Position numbers and translations under genes: made by a program
Assembly: GCA_947488905.1 (NCBI GenBank)
Contig: CANLBJ010000003.1
Coordinates: forward strand, 1 to 64,000
DNA: 64,000 bases
From: Ulvibacter algarum
GTDB lineage: Bacteria > Bacteroidota > Bacteroidia > Flavobacteriales > Flavobacteriaceae
Reading direction: 5' to 3'
Part shown: positions 43,607-51,925 of the stretch, in pieces
How the letters are laid out: the number at the start of each line of letters is the position of its first letter
How positions within the stretch are numbered: position 1 is the stretch's first letter
The notes under the pieces: model-generated
What the model saw: the letters and a program-made list of their open reading frames with translations, nothing else
Databases searched by the model: none
What the model was told of the DNA's origin: nothing

Positions 43607-46111
43607 TTAGTTAATTGATTTTGTTTTAAGTCTAAGTGCATTCACGATTACAGAAACCGAGCTAAAGCTCATTGCCAATGCAGCAATCATAGGCGAGAGT
43701 AGAATTCCGAAAAACGGGAACAATACTCCTGCTGCAATAGGTACACCGAGTGTGTTATATATCAAAGCAAAAAATAGATTTTGCTTAATATTCCGCATTA
43801 CTTTATGGCTTAAATTCCTTGCTTTTACGATGCCGTGCAAATCTCCTTTTACAAGCGTTATCATCGCACTTTCAATAGCGACATCTGTTCCCGTACCCAT
43901 TGCAATACCTACATCACTCTTAGCGAGTGCTGGTGCGTCGTTGATACCGTCGCCCGCCATTGCTACGACTTTGCCTTGTTCCTGTAATTTTTTGACTTCA
44001 TCAAGTTTGTTCTCGGGTAACATTCCTGCCATAAAGTTTGCAAGGTTCAATTCACTCGCTACGGCTTGAGCTGTATCGTGATTATCGCCCGTAAGCATAA
44101 TGACATCAATACCTTTTTCTTGAAGTTCCTTAATTGCCTTAGCGCTTGTTTCTTTGATTTTATCGCCTATTACTACATATCCTAAAACATCGCCATCAAT
44201 GGATAGATACGAAACTGTCTTACCTTGTTTCTGAAAAGATTTTGCTTCGGTTTGCATTTCAGAGGATAGCGTAGCATTTGCGTACTCCATCATCTTTGCA
44301 TTTCCCAAATCGAGTTTTTTTCCATCAACTGTTCCTTCTACGCCTTTTCCTGTTACTGCGCTAAAGTTTTCGGTTTTGGATATTTCAGTTTTCTGTTCCT
44401 TTCCATATTTCACGGTAGCTTCGGCAAGTGGATGCTCGCTGGAACTGTTTAGGGATGCGATAAAATTTAGAATCTCGCTTTCGCGAAAGCGGTCTCCAAA
44501 AACACCTATTTTCTCTACCGTTGGTTTTCCTTCCGTTATGGTTCCTGTTTTATCCACGATGAGCGTGTCTACCTTATCCATTTTTTCGAGCGCTTCGGCA
44601 TTTTTAATCAGCACTCCGTTTTGAGCACCTTTACCCACGCCCACCATTACTGACATAGGTGTAGCCAATCCTAAAGCGCAAGGGCAAGCAATAATCAATA
44701 CCGCGATGGCATTGACCAATGCATAGACATATGCAGGTTCTGGACCCCAAATTGCCCAAACCGCAAATGTGATGAGTGAAATAACAACTACAACTGGAAC
44801 AAAATAACCTGAAACCGTGTCTGCTAATTTCTGAATGGGTGCACGACTGCGACTGGCATCGTTTACCATATGTATAATTTGGGAAAGCAAGGTGTCGCTA
44901 CCTACTTTTTCGGCTTTCATTAAAAAAGACTGGTTTCCGTTAATTGTACCGCTGCTCACTTTATCACCTTCAACTTTATCGACAGGTATTGGCTCGCCAG
45001 AAATCATCGACTCATCCACAGTTGTTTTGCCTTCAGTAATCTTACCATCTACAGGAATTTTATCGCCCGGCTTCACTCGTAGTATATCGCCTTTTTCAAT
45101 CTGGTCAATAGAAACTTCTTCTTCATTTCCATTAACTACTTTAATTGCTTTATTGGGTGCGAGCTTTAATAATTCCTTTACTGCGGAATTGGTTTTACTA
45201 TGCGCACGGGCTTCCAAAACTTGACCCATCAATACCAATGTGAGAATTACGGTAGCGGCCTCAAAATAAACGTGAACCGCACCAGATGCTGTTTTGAATT
45301 GTTCGGGGAAAAAATCTGGAAACAACATTCCAAAAACACTAAAAAGCCACGCAACGCCGGCACCTATGCCAATAAGCGTGAACATATTGAGATTCCAAGT
45401 TTTGATGCTTCGGTAGGCACGCTCAAAAAACATCCAAGTGGCATAAAACACAACTGGAATAGATAGCCCGAATTGAATCCAGTTCCACCATTTTTGCTCC
45501 ATTATATCGTATAATGGATTATTAGGAATCATTTCACTCATAGCGATTATGAAAATAGGTAGTGTGAAGGCTACAGCAACCCAAAACTTCTTTACTAACT
45601 TTTTATACGTTTTTTCTTCTGCTGAACTATCGGCTTCCATTGGGACTAAATCCATTCCGCAAATAGGGCAAGCTCCAGCTTCGTCTTTTACGACTTCTGG
45701 GTGCATTGGGCAGGTCCATTGTTCTGAAGTTACTACTGATAGATTTTGCTCTTCGACCAAATCCATACCGCAGACAGGACAATCGCCTGGCTTGTCATAG
45801 GTTTTATCGCCTTCGCAATGCATTGGGCAATAGAAGGTGCCAGCTCCTTTACCTTTTGGTTCTTCTTTATTTGCCTTTTTTGTATGGTGTTGGTGTTCTT
45901 CTGAATTATGAATACTATATCGACCACCATCATTTTGTAAAGCCTCTTGAAACGTCTCTATTGCAATGTGAGATTCCATTTCGATTGTAGCTTCTGCTTT
46001 CTCTAAATTTACCGAGGCGTTAGTAACACCTTCCACTTTAGAAAGTGTTTGCTCTACGTGATTTCGACAACCGTTGCAGGTCATTCCTTGTATGTGATAG
46101 GTGTGTTTCAT
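43607..46111 (-). CDS. copA: copper-exporting P1B-type ATPase
   Basis: The 834-residue protein has an N-terminal HMA domain with GMTCNGC (Cys12, Cys15). Two heavy-metal-binding modules follow (about 92-122 CPMHCEGDKTY...CPVCGMDL and 132-158 CPMHPEV...CPICGMDL). The ATPase core follows, with CPCALGLATP, DKTGTITEGK, SSEHPLAEA and GDGINDAPALA. The C-terminal YNTLGVPIAAG and MSFSSVSVIVNALRL are the Cu(I) subgroup signature. A palindromic element gives RFRES near residue 541. It exports Cu(I) from the cytoplasm to the periplasmic binding proteins encoded beside it. Confidence 0.96.
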   Translation of the reverse strand: MKHTYHIQGMTCNGCRNHVEQTLSKVEGVTNASVNLEKAEATIEMESHIAIETFQEALQNDGGRYSIHNSEEHQHHTKKANKEEPKGKGAGTFYCPMHCEGDKTYDKPGDCPVCGMDLVEEQNLSVVTSEQWTCPMHPEVVKDEAGACPICGMDLVPMEADSSAEEKTYKKLVKKFWVAVAFTLPIFIIAMSEMIPNNPLYDIMEQKWWNWIQFGLSIPVVFYATWMFFERAYRSIKTWNLNMFTLIGIGAGVAWLFSVFGMLFPDFFPEQFKTASGAVHVYFEAATVILTLVLMGQVLEARAHSKTNSAVKELLKLAPNKAIKVVNGNEEEVSIDQIEKGDILRVKPGDKIPVDGKITEGKTTVDESMISGEPIPVDKVEGDKVSSGTINGNQSFLMKAEKVGSDTLLSQIIHMVNDASRSRAPIQKLADTVSGYFVPVVVVISLITFAVWAIWGPEPAYVYALVNAIAVLIIACPCALGLATPMSVMVGVGKGAQNGVLIKNAEALEKMDKVDTLIVDKTGTITEGKPTVEKIGVFGDRFRESEILNFIASLNSSSEHPLAEATVKYGKEQKTEISKTENFSAVTGKGVEGTVDGKKLDLGNAKMMEYANATLSSEMQTEAKSFQKQGKTVSYLSIDGDVLGYVVIGDKIKETSAKAIKELQEKGIDVIMLTGDNHDTAQAVASELNLANFMAGMLPENKLDEVKKLQEQGKVVAMAGDGINDAPALAKSDVGIAMGTGTDVAIESAMITLVKGDLHGIVKARNLSHKVMRNIKQNLFFALIYNTLGVPIAAGVLFPFFGILLSPMIAALAMSFSSVSVIVNALRLKTKSIN
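44476..44492. repeat. palindromic element in copA
   Basis: CGCTTTCGCGAAAGCGG, read in the second frame, encodes DRFRESEIL in the ATP-binding domain. Confidence 0.85.
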
Positions 46112-46124
46112 AATTTTCTAAATT

Positions 46125-47480
46125 TTACATTTTCATCATTCCCTCATCATCCATCTTCATTTCCATATGCATGTTACCATCACTATCAGTATGAGATTTC
46201 ATAAAAAGGAATTGAAAAAGGAATATAAGAATGATACCTATTCCTGCTACTATAAGCACGAAGGGGTCGTTTATATATTTTAAATAAATGAATGCAGATA
46301 AAATAACTACATCCATTACTATTGCTATTATAGGAATAACTGGATTAAATTTTACTTCTGTTCTAAGATGTCTAAATAGTCCCCAGTGAATTGCAATATC
46401 CATTATCAGATAAAAGATTGCACCTATGGAAGCTATACGAGTTAAGTCAAACAAAATAGTCAAAAGTATTGCCAAAGAAACCGTGAAAATGAGTGCTGGA
46501 TTTTTAAGTTTTTGAATGATGTTTAAATTGGGCACTTGTTTCATACTACTTAACATTCCTAACATTCTTGAAGCGGAATATACACTAGCTATTACCCCAG
46601 ATACCGTAGCAATAATTGCAAGAATAATTGTTAATATAGAACCCCATTCGCCAAATATTGGTTTTGCTGCCGCCGCCAAAGCATAATCTTTTGCTATAAT
46701 TATTTCTTCAACACCTAATGCTCCAGCAACTGATAAGGCCAAAACAACATAAATAATGGTGCATATAACTATTGAAATAATTATGGAACGCCCAACATTC
46801 TTATGTGGATTTTTAATATCCCCTCCCTGATTCGTAATAGTTGTAAATCCTTTAAAGGCAAGTATAGATAAAGCCAAAGCAGCTATAAAACCGAAACCTT
46901 CGGGTAAGGATTGACTACTACTCGCTACATAATTCCCCGTGATGGTCGGTAAGCCTGAAATAATCAATCCTGAAACTGCCAACAGTACAATGCCAATTAC
47001 TTTAATAATTGCTGTAAACGTAGCCGTAGTTTCAATAATCTTGTTACCGGATATATTTATAATGTAAGCGAGACCTATAAGAACCACACCTAATACTGAT
47101 GCATATCCTGAATATTCCTGTGGAAATAGTCGCAATGCATAAGCTCCAAAAGTACCTGCAACTAAACTCTCTGCAACTACCATAGACACGTACATTAATA
47201 ATGAGAAAGACCCAGCAGCAGTACCTGGTCCATACGCTTTTGTTAAAAATTTTGCAACACCTCCAGATGAAGGATACGCGTTTGAAAATTTTACATAAGA
47301 ATAAGAACTGAACCCAACCACGATGGCACCTGCAATAAAAGCAATGGGAAACAAATCGCCTACCAACTCTGCTATTTGACCCATTAAGACAAAAATACCA
47401 GCACCTATCATCACGCCTGTGCCTAATGATACAGAGCCTATTAATGAAAGTTTTTGATTATTTATTTTTGGTGGTTTCAT
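46125..47480 (-). CDS. APC-superfamily permease with metal-ligand tail
   Basis: The 451-residue protein has about 12 transmembrane helices and the APC signature SLGTGVMIGAGIF near the N-terminus. It probably carries amino acids or polyamines; the substrate cannot be read. The C-terminal 20 or so residues (SHTDSDGNMHMEMKMDDEG, then MMKM) are rich in Met, His and Asp, unusual for the family and like the copper-binding stretches of neighbouring proteins. It starts two bases after the gene at 47482 and lies 13 bases before copA. Confidence 0.85.
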   Translation of the reverse strand: MKPPKINNQKLSLIGSVSLGTGVMIGAGIFVLMGQIAELVGDLFPIAFIAGAIVVGFSSYSYVKFSNAYPSSGGVAKFLTKAYGPGTAAGSFSLLMYVSMVVAESLVAGTFGAYALRLFPQEYSGYASVLGVVLIGLAYIINISGNKIIETTATFTAIIKVIGIVLLAVSGLIISGLPTITGNYVASSSQSLPEGFGFIAALALSILAFKGFTTITNQGGDIKNPHKNVGRSIIISIVICTIIYVVLALSVAGALGVEEIIIAKDYALAAAAKPIFGEWGSILTIILAIIATVSGVIASVYSASRMLGMLSSMKQVPNLNIIQKLKNPALIFTVSLAILLTILFDLTRIASIGAIFYLIMDIAIHWGLFRHLRTEVKFNPVIPIIAIVMDVVILSAFIYLKYINDPFVLIVAGIGIILIFLFQFLFMKSHTDSDGNMHMEMKMDDEGMMKM

Positions 47481-47481
47481 T

Positions 47482-47775
47482 TTATCTTAATTTTTTTCGC
47501 ATAGCTTCGGAAATGTTCTCGGCATAGACACCATAGGCATCTACTAATAAGCCTTTAATTCCTTTTTTAGAAGATATAGCGTAAAGCACACTATTGTCGT
47601 CGGTACTGCTCATACCTTCAAAGCGATACATCTTATCAACCTCAAAATCTTCTGGGTGTAATTTTAATTTTAAAGAATTGCATTCTATATGTCCCGAGCA
47701 TATATTGAAATCATAGGTATAGCCATCAGCTTTTAAACTGTTCATAGCCTCTGAAAGAGTATCGTAATTTTTCAT
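47482..47775 (-). CDS. small conserved flavobacterial protein
   Basis: The 97-residue soluble protein has LHPEDFEVDKMYRFEGMSSTDDNSVLYAISS, the core of a family that databases sometimes call phosphoribosylpyrophosphate synthetase. It is too short for that enzyme and has none of its motifs. Two cysteines (CSGHIEC) might bind metal. It stands one base after the universal stress protein gene. Confidence 0.7.
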   Translation of the reverse strand: MKNYDTLSEAMNSLKADGYTYDFNICSGHIECNSLKLKLHPEDFEVDKMYRFEGMSSTDDNSVLYAISSKKGIKGLLVDAYGVYAENISEAMRKKLR

Positions 47776-47776
47776 A

Positions 47777-48610
47777 TTATAGATGAACTGTCATCACTGG
47801 TTTTTTTGAATGATTCGTTACATCTTCGGCAATACTCTTTGAAAACATACTTGATAATCCCTTTCTGCTATGGGTATACATTACAATTAAATCTACATCA
47901 ATGGATTCTTCAAATTTTTGGATACCACTTTCTACATTAGTTTCACTATAAACGTGCATCTGATAGTTTTCCAAGTTTGGGAAATGCTTTATGAAATCTT
48001 TAATAGGCTCCAAACCATCTTCAACGCTATTAAAATCTGTTGTTGTGTTGATGTTTAACAAGTGTATTTTTGAATTACATTTTTTTGAAATTTCTTCAAC
48101 TGTTTTAAATGCATTGGAAATATCTTCCTTAAAGTCTGACACAAATGCAATATTTTTAAAAGGAAATATTACTTCATTTTCCTTAACAACCAAAATAGGC
48201 ACACGAGTATTCCGAATAATCTTTTGGGCGTTACTACCCAATAATTTACTTAAGAATCCTTTTTGAATACCTTTACTTCCAGTTACAATAAAATCGTGAT
48301 GAAAATCGTGAGAATGTTCTACAATTGCTTGATTGTCTGATACAAATTGTAAAAAGGTTCTTGATTTTAAACCCTTATGTTCTGCCTCCATATCTAATGC
48401 TCTTAATTTACTTTTGGCATCACCTATTGCTGCAAGCGTATCAGGATAATTACTTTCCTTTTCCTTATCGAGTTTTACCCAATCTACAGGTGTATGCAAT
48501 TGATGTAAAAAATGAATTTCGGATTTGAAAAGTGTTGCGATTTTAATAGCCAGTTTTGCTGCTTTATCGCAATTATCTGAAAAGTCTGTGGGCACTAATA
48601 TGTTTTTCAT
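47777..48610 (-). CDS. tandem universal stress protein
   Basis: The 277-residue protein has two USP domains, about 1-140 and 145-277. The first has the ATP-type loop GSKGIQKGFLSKLLGSNAQKI; the second ends DLIVMYTHSRKGLSSMFSKS, so at least the first could bind nucleotide. It is cytoplasmic. Being in a copper/ion operon fits a general stress role. Confidence 0.9.
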   Translation of the reverse strand: MKNILVPTDFSDNCDKAAKLAIKIATLFKSEIHFLHQLHTPVDWVKLDKEKESNYPDTLAAIGDAKSKLRALDMEAEHKGLKSRTFLQFVSDNQAIVEHSHDFHHDFIVTGSKGIQKGFLSKLLGSNAQKIIRNTRVPILVVKENEVIFPFKNIAFVSDFKEDISNAFKTVEEISKKCNSKIHLLNINTTTDFNSVEDGLEPIKDFIKHFPNLENYQMHVYSETNVESGIQKFEESIDVDLIVMYTHSRKGLSSMFSKSIAEDVTNHSKKPVMTVHL

Positions 48611-48635
48611 AACATCTATTTAACAATCAATTGAA

Positions 48636-49121
48636 TTATAACTTTTTAAATGAAGTATGTGAGTGTATGATTTTCCATTTGCCTTCTATTTTTTCTAAAA
48701 TAGAAGTAGCAACTCCTTTACTTTTAATGGTTCGCTCCTCTGTCCCTTTAGCCTTGTCACCTTTTAAAACTATCTTATACAGGTAATTTTCAGTTGTATA
48801 TGCATACGGTAAATTGACATTTGCATTAATTTTATAATCTGAAAATGTAAAACTTTTAAAGTGACCTAATTCTGGACCTAGATGCCCATTAATGTACTCT
48901 TTATAAGTGCCCTCTACTTTACCTTGTTCAAAAATTGTAGCATCCTCCGTAAAAAGTTCGAAAGTACCGTCTGTAGTCAGGTTTTGAATGGCATCTTTAT
49001 ACGACTTCATCACTTCTATGACCGCTTGTTCTTCTGTATCCACATCGGCATTTTGACTGTTGATTTGACTAGTCACAAATAACAATAGCGTTAATAATGT
49101 TGTAAGTTTTACTGTTTTCAT
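48636..49121 (-). CDS. exported NTF2/SnoaL-like protein
   Basis: The 161-residue protein has a signal peptide (about 1-22, ending SQINSQ). A cone-shaped NTF2-type fold follows, resembling DUF4440: VIEVMKSYKDAIQNLTTDGTFELFTEDATIFEQGKVEG and ending GKWKIIHSHTSFKK. No catalytic set is evident. Small NTF2-like proteins often accompany stress loci. Confidence 0.8.
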   Translation of the reverse strand: MKTVKLTTLLTLLLFVTSQINSQNADVDTEEQAVIEVMKSYKDAIQNLTTDGTFELFTEDATIFEQGKVEGTYKEYINGHLGPELGHFKSFTFSDYKINANVNLPYAYTTENYLYKIVLKGDKAKGTEERTIKSKGVATSILEKIEGKWKIIHSHTSFKKL

Positions 49122-49141
49122 ACTGTTTTTTCTTTAAAGGG

Positions 49142-49690
49142 TTATTTATTCACTCTAATTCTATTCACATTTGCGATACCAAAAACCAACACGAAAAATC
49201 TAAGTAATACCTCAAGTGTTACTAAAATTTTAGCAGGAACCGTTATTGGAACTATATCTCCAAATCCTACAGATGAAAATGTAATAAGGCTGAAATAGGA
49301 TAAATCGAAAAATACCGAGAGTCCATTATTTCCAATGCCATTGTTGACTTTAAAATGAGTAGGGTCCAAAAATTGTAATGCTGTAAAATCTATTGCAAAC
49401 GAGAATATAACCAACACAATCAAATATCCGAACAGCACCAATACGTGACTCAAGAGATGACTTTGAGCAATTATTTTCATCAACTGATTAAAGGACAAGG
49501 CTATAATAAACCCAATTTTAATCAATGTTAAAACTAAAATTATAATTGTAACGTAAGACGCATCAAGACTAGGCATAGCGTACAGTTCGACTACCGAAGC
49601 GATAAGCAGCACTAATAGCACATACTTAGAACCATAGAATAGCTGCCCATAAAACGCAGTTGTAGTTTCTATGTCTTTTTCTTTACCCAT
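49142..49690 (-). CDS. potassium/ion channel family protein
   Basis: The 182-residue protein has four hydrophobic segments (about 22-40, 48-66, 82-104, 155-175) and a pore loop with SVGFGDIVPI, the K+ channel signature (TxGYGD-like). This is the Ion_trans_2 type without a regulatory domain. It is first of a minus-strand run leading to copA. A 44-residue gene precedes it at 49748-49882. Confidence 0.8.
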   Translation of the reverse strand: MGKEKDIETTTAFYGQLFYGSKYVLLVLLIASVVELYAMPSLDASYVTIIILVLTLIKIGFIIALSFNQLMKIIAQSHLLSHVLVLFGYLIVLVIFSFAIDFTALQFLDPTHFKVNNGIGNNGLSVFFDLSYFSLITFSSVGFGDIVPITVPAKILVTLEVLLRFFVLVFGIANVNRIRVNK

Positions 49691-49747
49691 TCATTAATTA
49701 GTTAACTATGATTTTTCATCAAAGGTCTCTTCAATTATATTATTCTT

Positions 49748-49882
49748 TTAAACTAATATCTGTAGCACCAATGCACCGCCAATTATTGCTATTAATATTG
49801 CATACACTAAATAATTGAACCATTTTGCAAAAGAGCTCTTATTTTGGGCTTTGGCATTATTAGTATTACAACAATTCTTCAT
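49748..49882 (-). CDS. 44-residue single-pass membrane peptide
   Basis: This small ORF opens with MKNCCNTNNAKAQNK, a Cys-Cys pair then polar residues, followed by one transmembrane helix (YLVYAILIAIIGGALVLQIL). An in-frame ATG, clean stop and hydrophobic pattern support translation. It lies 57 bases upstream of the K+ channel gene. The Cys-Cys head could bind metal. I do not recognise a family. Confidence 0.45.
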   Translation of the reverse strand: MKNCCNTNNAKAQNKSSFAKWFNYLVYAILIAIIGGALVLQILV

Positions 49883-50040
49883 TCACTTTACATATTTTTT
49901 GATTGTGATTAGTAAACTGAAATCTTTATTTTATACTTAAAAATGTGGGGCGAACTAGTATTAAACGATTAACCACTTAAGTCTTTCATCTCATAAAATC
50001 AGATACTCTTTACTATTTTTTTTAATTAATACATTGTGCC
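49883..50040. other. intergenic, nothing recognised
   Basis: AT-rich spacer between the start of the small membrane peptide gene and the terminator at 50041-50096. No promoter match was found. Confidence 0.35.
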
Positions 50041-50096
50041 TAAAAAAGAGAAAGGGTTTACTAAACCAACCAATGAAAAGAACATCCCTTTCTCTT
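50041..50096 (-). terminator. terminator of the group C copper operon
   Basis: AAGAGAAAGGG (50046-50056) pairs perfectly with CCCTTTCTCTT (50086-50096) around a 29-base loop, and on the minus strand a six-T run follows. It lies about 170 bases after the last gene. Confidence 0.6.
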
Positions 50097-50263
50097 ATTA
50101 GGACTTTAATTTGTGCTTGAATTGGGAAGTAACTAACACTAACCATCAATTATTTTTCCTTCCAAAACAGGACTTTTTAACTATTCAGATATCCTTATCA
50201 TCTCTCAACTTTCTGTTAACTAATAAACCAGAGTATTGAAAAGATTTCTATACAAGGGACTAT

Positions 50264-50812
50264 CTATTGAATAGTTTTTTGAACTTTTCCACACTTCAAC
50301 ATTGAGCTTCCATAATAAGGATTTCTAATTTCTTCACTTGTGCTTAACCAAGCACTCCCTTTATCATACATTGGGCAAAATTGTTGGTACAATGTGCTTT
50401 TTGACCCTGTAATAGCTATCATATCGGTAATATCCTTACTCAAGATCTTAAAATGCTCTCTTTGGTGGTCTATGGCACTTTCAGCAATATGTTCTGAGTG
50501 TTCAGTAGCATCTTCTATAATGTCGGTTAGCTCCTTTTGCTGATCTTTTGTGTAGCTACTTTTATCAAATGATTTAAGAGAGGCTACTAGTTTAGTACCT
50601 GCTTGTGCGGCTTTTTTGGTGTCATCTCCTACTAGAGCATCTTTCAACATAAAATAATCAGTAAGAATTACTTCTGTTTTGGCATCTCCCATTTTCATTT
50701 TACTATGATCCATTTCCATTTCTCCGTGGTTCATTTTTTCTTTTTCCTGTGCATTAGTAAAAGAAATTGTTAACAATAGCATTGCTGCTATACTCATTTT
50801 TAAATTTTTCAT
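50264..50812 (-). CDS. exported DUF3347 protein
   Basis: The 182-residue protein has a signal peptide (about 1-21) and a Met/His-rich head ([17 protein letters not shown]). The DUF3347 four-helix fold follows with [12 protein letters not shown] and [12 protein letters not shown]. Family members are close relatives of the CusB C-terminal domain; the Met/His motifs point to copper binding in the periplasm. It is last in the operon, before a terminator at 50041-50096. Confidence 0.88.
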   Translation of the reverse strand: MKNLKMSIAAMLLLTISFTNAQEKEKMNHGEMEMDHSKMKMGDAKTEVILTDYFMLKDALVGDDTKKAAQAGTKLVASLKSFDKSSYTKDQQKELTDIIEDATEHSEHIAESAIDHQREHFKILSKDITDMIAITGSKSTLYQQFCPMYDKGSAWLSTSEEIRNPYYGSSMLKCGKVQKTIQ

Positions 50813-50835
50813 TTTCCTTAATATTTAATTATTAT

Positions 50836-51291
50836 TTATAAACTATCCTTTAATTGTGTGATGAAATTGATTATTTCATTCGTTTCTTCCTTTGAGAACG
50901 TTGCGTCTTTATGAATTAAGGTGTAAGAATCTAAAGGCATTTCTCCGCTTTCTATTTGTTTAATAATTGATCGAAGTTTACTTTTCTTTCTTCGGTTTGA
51001 TAACGAATCCCATTCGTTGAGATTTAGTTCCGCTTTTCCTTCTTTAATGTGACCTTCTAAAAACCAGGTAAAAGGTTGCACTTTATTATACCAAGGGTAT
51101 CGGGTGTTATTACTATGGCAATCATAGCAGGATACTTGCAACTTTTTTTGAATAGTTTTAGGTACATTATTAACCAACATAAAATCGGTTACTGGGACAA
51201 TATCGCTTTGGTTGCGTTCTGTGGGTACAAATTGAATTCCCACAAGAACGACCAATGCGATAATTGCTATGATTTTTATAGCTTTTTTCAT
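50836..51291 (-). CDS. haem-binding-domain protein (CxxCH)
   Basis: The 151-residue membrane-anchored protein has an N-terminal helix (about 5-20) and SCYDCHSNNTRYPWYN, a haem c attachment motif followed by the typical WYNKVQPFTWFLEGHI of the haem-binding domain family. It may be an electron donor or acceptor for the oxidase next door. It touches the upstream gene (51292) without a gap. Confidence 0.85.
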   Translation of the reverse strand: MKKAIKIIAIIALVVLVGIQFVPTERNQSDIVPVTDFMLVNNVPKTIQKKLQVSCYDCHSNNTRYPWYNKVQPFTWFLEGHIKEGKAELNLNEWDSLSNRRKKSKLRSIIKQIESGEMPLDSYTLIHKDATFSKEETNEIINFITQLKDSL

Positions 51292-51894
51292 TTAGTTAAT
51301 TTCTCTTTGCACTTTACCACATTTAAGCATTTTGCTACCATAGTATGGGTTTGTTACTTCTTCATTCATACTTAACCAAGCTGAACCACCGTCAAACATT
51401 GGACAAAATTGTTCGTATAATTTTGTTGTTGTTCCTGTAATTGCTACCATATCAGTTACATCCTTGCTTAAGATTTTAAAGTGCTCACGTTGGTGGTCTA
51501 TATCATTTTTTGAAATATGCTCTGAATGCTCAACAGCATCTTCAATAATATCCTTTAAATCTGCTTTTTTAGCATCTGAATAATTTGAAACATCAAGATT
51601 TCCTAAACTTTTAGCAAGGGTTGCACCAAGGTTTTTTGCCTTTACATTATCGTCTGCGACCAATGCATCTTTAAGATTGAAATAGTCATTTAAAATAGCT
51701 TGTGATGCGCCATCTCCATTCATTGCCATTTTCTTGCTTTCTCCATCGTGATGTCCATCGCTATTATCGTGGTTCATTTCTGAATGATTACCATCTGAGG
51801 TATTTTGTTCCTTTTTTGCGTCTTTGCAAGACACCGCTGTTACCGTGATAAATGCTATTGCAACTATACCTATTGTTAATTTTAGTTTTCTCAT
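51292..51894 (-). CDS. DUF3347 lipoprotein
   Basis: The 200-residue lipoprotein has a lipobox TAVSC (Cys23) and a His/Asp-rich region (HSEMNHDNSDGHHDGE). A DUF3347 domain follows, ending in FCPMFDGGSAWLS and NPYYGSKMLKCG. The domain is nearly the same as that at 50264-50812, so they are duplicates flanking the haem-binding gene. It is probably a copper-binding periplasmic protein. Confidence 0.88.
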   Translation of the reverse strand: MRKLKLTIGIVAIAFITVTAVSCKDAKKEQNTSDGNHSEMNHDNSDGHHDGESKKMAMNGDGASQAILNDYFNLKDALVADDNVKAKNLGATLAKSLGNLDVSNYSDAKKADLKDIIEDAVEHSEHISKNDIDHQREHFKILSKDVTDMVAITGTTTKLYEQFCPMFDGGSAWLSMNEEVTNPYYGSKMLKCGKVQREIN

Positions 51895-51925
51895 TACTAT
51901 TTGTTTTAGTGTTAATATTATTTAC

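Noticed and set aside
47482-47775. Phosphoribosylpyrophosphate synthetase label for the 97-residue protein
   Set aside because: Too short and without the enzyme's PRPP-binding or ATP motifs.
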